Below the pieces are notes generated by a model that had not been told where the DNA came from, did not search any database, and saw only the letters and a list, made by a program, of their open reading frames with translations. This document shows positions 1 to 5,098 of a stretch of DNA of 10,311 nucleotides, in pieces. The stretch comes from Thauera sp. (GTDB lineage: Bacteria > Pseudomonadota > Gammaproteobacteria > Burkholderiales > Rhodocyclaceae): positions 21,930 through 32,240 of the forward strand of contig DMCZ01000212.1 in assembly GCA_003446655.1 (NCBI GenBank). The letters are read 5' to 3'. Position numbers and translations under genes: made by a program. The number at the start of each line of letters is the position of its first letter. The first letter of the stretch is position 1.

Positions 1-48
1 GGCGCTGGAACCTAAATCCAGTGCGTCTACCAATTCCGCCATCCCCGC
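1..48 (-). tRNA. tRNA-Leu (anticodon TAG), 5' part only
   Basis: Read on the minus strand from 48 down to 1, the sequence begins GCGGGGATGGCGG, continues with the D-loop AATTGGTAGAC, and then gives the anticodon arm CTGGA-TTTAGGT-TCCAG, with a perfect 5-bp stem. The loop TTTAGGT has anticodon TAG in its centre, so this tRNA decodes CUA and other CUN leucine codons. After the anticodon arm the sequence starts the variable arm (CGCC) and is then cut by the window edge, so the long leucine-type variable arm, T-arm and 3' acceptor strand cannot be seen. The 5' end is placed at 48 because the acceptor strand GCGGGGA starts there, as in other bacterial tRNA-Leu. It is an independent unit downstream of manC, with its own promoter at 72-77. 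Confidence 0.93.
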
Positions 49-50
49 GG

Positions 51-65
51 CGCTTCAGTGAAGCG
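51..65 (-). other. small hairpin in the tRNA-Leu 5' leader
   Basis: Bases 51-65 form a perfect 6-bp inverted repeat (CGCTTC / GAAGCG) around a 3-base loop. It lies two bases before the mature 5' end of tRNA-Leu. The predicted transcription start from the box at 72-77 falls at about 64-66, so the hairpin would be almost the whole leader removed by RNase P. The pairing is seen directly; a role in processing or leader stability is inference. Confidence 0.45.
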
Positions 66-71
66 GGCCGC

Positions 72-77
72 ATTATA
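72..77 (-). promoter_or_regulatory. -10 box of the tRNA-Leu promoter
   Basis: On the minus strand these bases read TATAAT, a perfect sigma-70 -10 hexamer, in a region with few A/T bases. It is followed by a GC-rich discriminator (GCGGCCC), as is common for stable-RNA promoters under stringent control. The predicted start lies about 16-18 bases before the tRNA 5' end. I find no good -35 hexamer at 16-18 bp spacing (the best position reads GCATGA), so promoter strength is uncertain. Stringent control is inferred from the discriminator alone. Confidence 0.6.
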
Positions 78-164
78 CACAGCGCGACGGGTCCTCATGC
101 CGCTGAAAGCCACATCGGCCAGCACCGGAACCAGGGCCCAGCACATCTGCGCGCTCGAAGCCCG

Positions 165-1613
165 TCAGGCGGGTGCGCGGCCGTATGTGTCCTCGAAGCG
201 CACGATGTCGTCTTCGCCCAGGTAACTGCCCGACTGCACCTCGATGATCTCGAGCGGCACCTTGCCCGGGTTGGCAAGCCGGTGCGTGTGGCCAAGCGGG
301 ATATAGGTCGACTCGTTCTCCGCGAGCAGGAAGGTCCGGTCGCCGCTGGTCACCTCGGCCGTGCCACGCACCACGATCCAGTGCTCGGCGCGGTGATGGT
401 GCATCTGCAGGCTCAGTTTGGCCCCTGGATTGACGACGATGCGCTTGACCTGGAAGCGTTCGCCGGCGTCGATCGAGTCGTACCATCCCCAAGGGCGATA
501 GACCTTTCGATGAGTCTGCGTAAGGCTGCGGCCTTCTGCCTTGAGTCGGGCCACGACCTTCTTGACGTCCTGGGTGTGGTCCTTGTGCGCAACCATGACC
601 GCGTCAGGGGTCTCGACGACGATCATGTCCTCGCAGCCCACTGCCGCAACCAGGCGACTGCCCGCATGCACCAGCGTGTTACTGCTCGACTCGAACAACA
701 CCTCGCCGCGCGCGGCGTTGCCGTCCGCGTCCTTGGCGGATACCGCCCACAGTGCATCCCAGGCGCCGACGTCCGACCAGCCGGCCGCGAGCGGTACGAC
801 CACCCCCTGCCCGAGCTCCGGCGCGCCAGCGAGCTTTTCCATGACCGAATAGTCGATGGAATCGCTCGGGCTGCGCTCGAATGCCGCGGCATCGAGGCGG
901 ATGAAATCGGCATCGTGGCTGCGGGCACCAATCGCTGCGCTGCAGGCGCTGGCCATGTCCGGGTTCAACTGGCCGATCGCGCGCATCCAGACAGAGGCCT
1001 TCATCATGAAAATGCCGCTGTTCCAGTAGTACTCCCCGCTGGCGACATAGCGCTCGGCCGTCGTCAGGTCGGGCTTCTCGACGAACTCCTCCAGCGCCCG
1101 GGCACCCTCGCCGCCCTCCAGTGCCCTGCCCGCCCGGATATATCCGTAGCCGGTCTCCGGGTGGTCGGGCACGATACCGAAGGTCACGAGCGCTCCATCC
1201 GCAGCGGCCCTGGCGCCGACCGCGATCGCATGCTGGAAGGCCGTGAGGTCGGTGATGACGTGATCGGCCGGCATCACGAGCAGGATCGGATCCCCCTCCT
1301 CCTGCGCAGCGAGCGCGGCGAGGGTGAGCGCCGGCGCGGTATTGCGACCCACTGGCTCGAGCACGATCTGCGGCGAACGCACGCCGATCTGGCGGAGTTG
1401 TTCGGCGATGATGAAACGGTATTCCTCGTTCGTGACCACCAGCGGCCGAGGATCGACTTCAAGCGCAGCAAAGCCCTTCAGGCGCGCTGCCGTCTCCTGC
1501 AGCAAGGAGTGTTCGCCGGTCAACGGCAGGAGCTGCTTGGGGTAGCTCTCCCGCGAAGCCGGCCACAAACGGGTACCGGAGCCGCCGGAGAGAATCACGC
1601 TCTTGATCGTCAT
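165..1613 (-). CDS. manC: Mannose-1-phosphate guanylyltransferase / mannose-6-phosphate isomerase (type II PMI-GMP, AlgA/XanB/ManC family)
   Basis: This 482-residue protein matches the usual length (about 480) of bifunctional PMI-GMP enzymes. It interconverts fructose-6-P and mannose-6-P and makes GDP-mannose from mannose-1-P and GTP in the cytoplasm. The N-terminal nucleotidyltransferase domain shows GGSGTRLWP at residues 10-18 followed by SRxxxPKQ, and FVEKP at 177-181 with YYWNSGIF after it. The C-terminal cupin isomerase domain shows YRPWGWY at 372-378, the metal-site stretch QMHHHRAEHW at 403-412 and the closing LGEDDIVRFEDTYGR. The start is the ATG before TIKSVILSGG, with AAAAGGA about 10 bases upstream; an in-frame extension to 1751 would run back over the end of rmlD and lacks family sequence. 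It is the last gene of the rmlB-rmlD-manC series, 100 bases after rmlD. The product feeds GDP-mannose, and possibly GDP-fucose or GDP-rhamnose, to surface glycans. The alternative names algA, xanB and cpsB are used for the same family. Confidence 0.95.
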   Translation of the reverse strand: MTIKSVILSGGSGTRLWPASRESYPKQLLPLTGEHSLLQETAARLKGFAALEVDPRPLVVTNEEYRFIIAEQLRQIGVRSPQIVLEPVGRNTAPALTLAALAAQEEGDPILLVMPADHVITDLTAFQHAIAVGARAAADGALVTFGIVPDHPETGYGYIRAGRALEGGEGARALEEFVEKPDLTTAERYVASGEYYWNSGIFMMKASVWMRAIGQLNPDMASACSAAIGARSHDADFIRLDAAAFERSPSDSIDYSVMEKLAGAPELGQGVVVPLAAGWSDVGAWDALWAVSAKDADGNAARGEVLFESSSNTLVHAGSRLVAAVGCEDMIVVETPDAVMVAHKDHTQDVKKVVARLKAEGRSLTQTHRKVYRPWGWYDSIDAGERFQVKRIVVNPGAKLSLQMHHHRAEHWIVVRGTAEVTSGDRTFLLAENESTYIPLGHTHRLANPGKVPLEIIEVQSGSYLGEDDIVRFEDTYGRAPA

Positions 1614-1664
1614 GTCAGGGTGGTCCTTTTCGAGTTGCCAATGCGCAGGTGCGCCGCAGACGAG

Positions 1665-1694
1665 CGGGTCGCGGGCGCGTGCCGCAGCGACCCG
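1665..1694 (-). other. inverted repeat between rmlD and manC
   Basis: Within the 100-base gap, 1665-1672 and 1687-1694 are perfect 8-bp inverted repeats (CGGGTCGC / GCGACCCG) separated by 14 bases. In the transcript this makes a stable GC-rich stem just after the rmlD stop. No T-run follows, so it is not a classical intrinsic terminator. It could be an mRNA-stabilising or attenuating element, or a chance product of high GC. Confidence 0.35.
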
Positions 1695-1713
1695 GCGAAG
1701 GTTGATCCGGGAA

Positions 1714-2604
1714 TCAGCTGAGAACTTCGCGCAGCATGCGCGCCACGCCATCGCGCCAGTCCGGCAGATGCAGGCCGAAGGTGTCGCGCAGCCGCGCGGT
1801 GTCGAGGCGGGAGTTGAGCGGGCGCACTGCAGCGCTTGGGTAGTCGCGGCTGGCGATCGCTGCGACCTCCTCGACCTTCAGTGCAACCCCGAGTTCGCGC
1901 GCGGTCTCGATCACGAAGCCGGCATAGCCGTGCCAGCTCGTCTCGCCGCTGGCGACAAGGTGGTAGGTGCCACAACGCTCTGGCGTTGCCAGGCAGGCAC
2001 GGATTGCATGCGCGCTGACGTCGGCGATGAGGTCGGCGCCGGTGGGCGCCCCGATCTGGTCAGCGATCACGGTGAGGCGGTCGCGCTCGGAGGCCAGGCG
2101 CAGCATGGTGCGGGCGAAGTTACCTCCACGTGCGCCGTACACCCACGACGTGCGAAAGATCAGGTGTCGGCAGCCGCTGGCACGGATCGCCTCTTCGCCG
2201 GCGAGCTTGGTGCGCCCATAGACCGACAGCGGGCCGGTGGGCGAGTCCTCGCGCCAGGCCCGGTCCCCACCCCCGTCGAAGACGTAGTCGGTCGAGTAGT
2301 GCACCAATAGCGCACCCAGCGCCGAAGCCGCTGTCGCCAGCGCGCCGGGCGCTTCGGCGTTGATGCGATGCGCGCGGTTGGCATCGGTCTCGGCCTTGTC
2401 CACCGCGGTATAAGCCGCAGCATTGACGATGACATCGGGGACGAGCTTGCGCACCGTACGGTCGAGCCCGTCAAGATCCTCGAGGTCGCCGCACAGACCG
2501 TCCGCGCCGCCACGATCGAGCGCGACCACTGTCCCCAGCGGCGCCAGCGCGCGCTGAAGTTCCCAGCCGACCTGGCCGTTCTTGCCGAGCAGCAGGATCT
2601 TCAT
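1714..2604 (-). CDS. rmlD: dTDP-4-dehydrorhamnose reductase (RmlD/RfbD)
   Basis: This 296-residue short-chain-dehydrogenase-type protein catalyses the last step to dTDP-L-rhamnose: NAD(P)H-dependent reduction of dTDP-4-dehydro-L-rhamnose. The N-terminal Rossmann motif is GKNGQVGWEL at residues 7-16. STDYVFDG at 104-111 and the catalytic Y129xxxK133 pair (YGRTK) are intact, with the family segments SWVYG and ADQIGAPT further on. Length is typical (about 290-300). The start is the ATG before KILLLGKNG. It overlaps the rmlB stop by four bases (ATGA), so the two are probably translationally coupled. An extension to 2700 would run over the rmlB coding region and is rejected. Its substrate is made by RmlC, which is not encoded in this window. 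Confidence 0.95.
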   Translation of the reverse strand: MKILLLGKNGQVGWELQRALAPLGTVVALDRGGADGLCGDLEDLDGLDRTVRKLVPDVIVNAAAYTAVDKAETDANRAHRINAEAPGALATAASALGALLVHYSTDYVFDGGGDRAWREDSPTGPLSVYGRTKLAGEEAIRASGCRHLIFRTSWVYGARGGNFARTMLRLASERDRLTVIADQIGAPTGADLIADVSAHAIRACLATPERCGTYHLVASGETSWHGYAGFVIETARELGVALKVEEVAAIASRDYPSAAVRPLNSRLDTARLRDTFGLHLPDWRDGVARMLREVLS

Positions 2605-3671
2605 GCCTGCTCCCCGCGCCCGGCGTAGTTGCGCGCAACCCATTCGCGATAGGCGCCACTCTGCACGTTGGCGATCCAGCCCGGATTGTCCAGGTACCAC
2701 TGCACTGTCTTGCGGATCCCGGTCTGGAAGGTTTCGGCCGGACGCCAGCCCAGCTCGCGCTCGATCTTGCGCGCATCGATGGCGTAGCGACGGTCGTGCC
2801 CTGGGCGGTCCTTGACGTAGGTGATCAGCCGGCTGTAGCTGCCGGCCGCGTCGGGGCGAAGCTCGTCAAGCAACGCGCACAGGGTGCGGACGATCTCGAT
2901 GTTGGCCATCTCGTTCCAGCCGCCGACGTTGTAGGTCTCGCCCAGGCGGCCGCGCGCGAGCACCTCGCGGATCGCACCGCAGTGGTCCCCGACGTAGAGC
3001 CAGTCGCGCACGTTCTGGCCATCGCCATAGATCGGCAGCGGCTTGCCGGCGAGCGCATTGACGATCATCAGCGGGATCAGCTTTTCGGGAAACTGGTAGG
3101 GGCCATAGTTGTTCGAGCAGTTGGTGGTGAGCACCGGCAGGCCGTAGGTGTGGTGCCAGGCGCGCACCAGATGATCGCTCGCGGCCTTGCTCGCCGAATA
3201 GGGACTGTTGGGCTCGTAGGCCTTGGTCTCGGTGAAGGCCGGTTCAGTCGGACCCAGCGACCCGTAAACCTCGTCGGTGCTCACGTGCAGGAAGCGGAAG
3301 GCCTCGCGCTCGCCTGCGGGCAGCGCGCTCCAGTGCGCGCGCGCGGCCTCGAGCAGCGTGAAGGTGCCATCGACGTTGGTGCGCACGAAGGCGCCCGGGC
3401 CATGGATGGAGCGGTCGACATGGCTCTCGGCAGCGAAGTGCACCACCGCACGTGGCCTGTACTCGGCGAACAACCGATCGACCAGCGTGCGATCACAGAT
3501 GTCACCTTGTACGAAGACATGACGCGGGTCGTCCCGCAGGGAAGCCAGTGTCTCGAGGTTTCCGGCGTAGGTGAGCGCATCGAGGTTGATGACCGGCTCG
3601 CCGCTGGCAGCCAGCCAGTCGAGCACGAAGTTCGCGCCGATGAAGCCAGCGCCGCCTGTCACGAGGATCAC
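2601..3671 (-). CDS. rmlB: dTDP-glucose 4,6-dehydratase (RmlB/RfbB)
   Basis: This 356-residue enzyme of the extended SDR family converts dTDP-D-glucose to dTDP-4-keto-6-deoxy-D-glucose with bound NAD+, the committed step toward dTDP-rhamnose and other deoxysugars. The NAD motif TGGAGFIG is at residues 5-12. The active-site STDEVYG is at 131-137 (T132, D133, E134) and YSASK at 158-162 supplies the Tyr/Lys pair. NNYGPYQFPEKLIP and DGQNVRDWLYVGDH are further hallmarks. I chose the GTG at 3671 because it gives the family N-terminus MILVTGGAGF and has AGGGA seven bases upstream; a TTG at 3704 would add 11 unrelated residues. It heads the minus-strand series rmlB-rmlD-manC and overlaps rmlD by 4 bases. 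Confidence 0.96.
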   Translation of the reverse strand: MILVTGGAGFIGANFVLDWLAASGEPVINLDALTYAGNLETLASLRDDPRHVFVQGDICDRTLVDRLFAEYRPRAVVHFAAESHVDRSIHGPGAFVRTNVDGTFTLLEAARAHWSALPAGEREAFRFLHVSTDEVYGSLGPTEPAFTETKAYEPNSPYSASKAASDHLVRAWHHTYGLPVLTTNCSNNYGPYQFPEKLIPLMIVNALAGKPLPIYGDGQNVRDWLYVGDHCGAIREVLARGRLGETYNVGGWNEMANIEIVRTLCALLDELRPDAAGSYSRLITYVKDRPGHDRRYAIDARKIERELGWRPAETFQTGIRKTVQWYLDNPGWIANVQSGAYREWVARNYAGRGEQA

Positions 3672-3678
3672 GTTATCG

Positions 3679-3683
3679 TCCCT
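3679..3683 (-). promoter_or_regulatory. ribosome binding site fixing the rmlB GTG start
   Basis: On the minus strand this reads AGGGA, seven bases before the GTG at 3671. The spacing is ideal and supports GTG over the TTG at 3704, which would place this site inside the coding region. Confidence 0.6.
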
Positions 3684-3703
3684 GCCCAATTGCCAAAGGC
3701 GCA

Positions 3704-3709
3704 ATTATG
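3704..3709 (-). promoter_or_regulatory. possible -10 box upstream of rmlB
   Basis: The minus strand reads CATAAT here, 5 of 6 matches to TATAAT, about 32 bases before the rmlB start, within an AT-richer patch. No convincing -35 hexamer lies 16-18 bases upstream. The 178-base gap after the AttH-like gene is long enough to hold a separate promoter for the sugar genes. The call is weak. Confidence 0.3.
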
Positions 3710-3770
3710 GCATCCGGAATCAGGGGGCAGGGAGACGAACGGCACGAAAGCCCCTTCAACGCCCCCGGTT

Positions 3771-3784
3771 CTGCGCGAACGCAG
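3771..3784. other. short perfect hairpin in the gap between the AttH-like gene and rmlB
   Basis: Bases 3771-3775 (CTGCG) and 3780-3784 (CGCAG) pair perfectly. Read on the minus strand the loop is TTCG, an RNA tetraloop class known to be very stable. It lies about 65 bases after the AttH-like stop and about 100 bases before rmlB. No T-tract follows, so it may be an RNA 3'-end or processing element rather than an intrinsic terminator, or it may be chance. Confidence 0.3.
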
Positions 3785-3849
3785 CCCGCGACCACGTTGC
3801 ACCGACCGGAGCCGGAGGCTGGCCGACGGGGTCCGGACTCCAGCTTTCG

Positions 3850-5025
3850 CTACATGCGCAGACGCTCGGCGTAGCCGGTCATTTCGAGGTAGCCCTGCCC
3901 GACCTCCCGCTCGCTGGCCTCGCCCCCGGCGTCCTCGAGCGCAAACAGGCGCACGGCCCCCTCCCAGTAGATCGCACCGGTGGAGGCGCGGCTGTCGAGC
4001 TCCTGGTCGTCCATCAGCGGCTGCAGGCGGAATCGCCGGCCATCGCCGAGCGCCAGCGTCCATTCGACCGGATACTCGATGCCCGTGCGCGGCGAGCGCC
4101 AGCGCCGCACCGGGGTGAAGCGCACGTCCCCCGGTCCGAGCACGGTGCTTTCGCCCTGCGGATCGCTCAAGGTGCCTGCGCCCCAGATCGCCCTACCCTC
4201 CCCATCGCGCATCTGGAAGCCCATCAGCCCGCCGCCGTCATGCAGGTTGATGCCAATCCAGTCCCAGCCGCGCGCGCCCTCGGGCAGGATCTCGCTCGAC
4301 CACTCGTGGTCCAGCCAGGCGTGGCCGCTCACCGCCACTTCCGCGCCGTCCAGGCGCAAGGTGCCGCTCACCGCGAGCTGCGGCCGGCTGTAGTAATAGC
4401 TGGAATTGAGCGGATCAGGCGCCTTCTGGCTGAAGCCTGCCTTGCCGTTGAGGACCGGCGCGCGGTCGGGCGCGAAAGCGAGTTCGAAGCCGAAATCCGC
4501 GGCCTGGATTCGGCTGTGGTAAGACGCATCCAGCGCCTCGCCGCCGCTCAGGAACCAGTCATCCACTCTGACCTCGGTACGCCCTTCCTGCGCCTCCACC
4601 AGCCCGGGATAGGCTCGCCCCGACCGCTCGGCGTGACGCAGGCGCCCGGTCGCCGGATCCGCGATCGCGGCGTGCGCAAGCACCAGCTGTCGTGGCGCGA
4701 AGCGGCTCGGGTTGTCCTCGCCGATACGGGTGCGAACGCGGAAAAAGGTGAGCTGAAAGCCCCGCTCGACGCCCTCCGCATCCCGCAACCAGCCGGTGAT
4801 GTACCACCACTCGGTACGATAGTCGGGATGTGCGCCGAAGTCCTGCGGGAACACAAGCGCCCTGCCCGGCACCACCGGCGGATACGACGACAGTTCGTCC
4901 TGCGCCTGCGCCCCGATGCCGAGGAGCATCGCCAGCAGCAGGAGCACGACCGGCAAGCCGCGCAGCCAGAAACCGCCACGGCTCGGGCGCACCGTCCTCG
5001 CGGCGCTTATCCTGCCCTCCCGCAT
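3850..5025 (-). CDS. Secreted AttH/CrtC-type (lipocalin-like, double-calycin) protein of an ABC transport cassette
   Basis: This 391-residue protein has an N-terminal export signal: basic stretch, then LPVVLLLLAMLLGIGAQA at about 24-41, with likely signal peptidase I cleavage before QDEL. There is no lipobox cysteine, so it should be a soluble periplasmic protein. The rest matches the AttH / CrtC-like family: EWWYITGWL at 72-80, WLDHEW at 237-242 followed by GWDWIGINL, and the closing GYLEMTGYAERL at 378-389. Known relatives are carotenoid 1,2-hydratase CrtC and structurally defined calycin proteins; enzymatic activity here is not shown and I do not call it crtC. Two starts are equally well supplied: ATG 5025 with GGAGG, and ATG 5079 with AGGAG, each seven bases upstream. 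I prefer 5025 because it gives a more normal signal peptide; 5079 would add 18 residues and leave a 19-base gap to the permease stop. It is the last gene of the ATPase-permease-AttH set, so it probably binds or presents the transported hydrophobic substrate (inference). Confidence 0.85.
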   Translation of the reverse strand: MREGRISAARTVRPSRGGFWLRGLPVVLLLLAMLLGIGAQAQDELSSYPPVVPGRALVFPQDFGAHPDYRTEWWYITGWLRDAEGVERGFQLTFFRVRTRIGEDNPSRFAPRQLVLAHAAIADPATGRLRHAERSGRAYPGLVEAQEGRTEVRVDDWFLSGGEALDASYHSRIQAADFGFELAFAPDRAPVLNGKAGFSQKAPDPLNSSYYYSRPQLAVSGTLRLDGAEVAVSGHAWLDHEWSSEILPEGARGWDWIGINLHDGGGLMGFQMRDGEGRAIWGAGTLSDPQGESTVLGPGDVRFTPVRRWRSPRTGIEYPVEWTLALGDGRRFRLQPLMDDQELDSRASTGAIYWEGAVRLFALEDAGGEASEREVGQGYLEMTGYAERLRM

Positions 5026-5098
5026 CGCAACGCCTCCAAGCCTCACGCTACGCCCTGCCGCACCTTCTCCGCACGCCATCCGCCGTCTCCTGCCTCGA

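Noticed and set aside
21..1721. 566-codon open frame on the plus strand
   Set aside because: It lies antisense to manC, whose domains and motifs are all intact. Its translation is rich in Arg, Ala, His and Gly with no recognisable motif, as expected for the complement of GC-rich coding DNA.
3771..3784. Intrinsic terminator after the ABC cassette
   Set aside because: The hairpin is perfect but only 5 bp, and no run of T follows on the minus strand. The end of the cassette transcript is left open.
3850..5025. Calling the secreted protein carotenoid 1,2-hydratase (crtC)
   Set aside because: It shares the family fold motifs but has a signal peptide and sits with an ABC transporter, with no carotenoid genes in view. 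The AttH-like label is safer.
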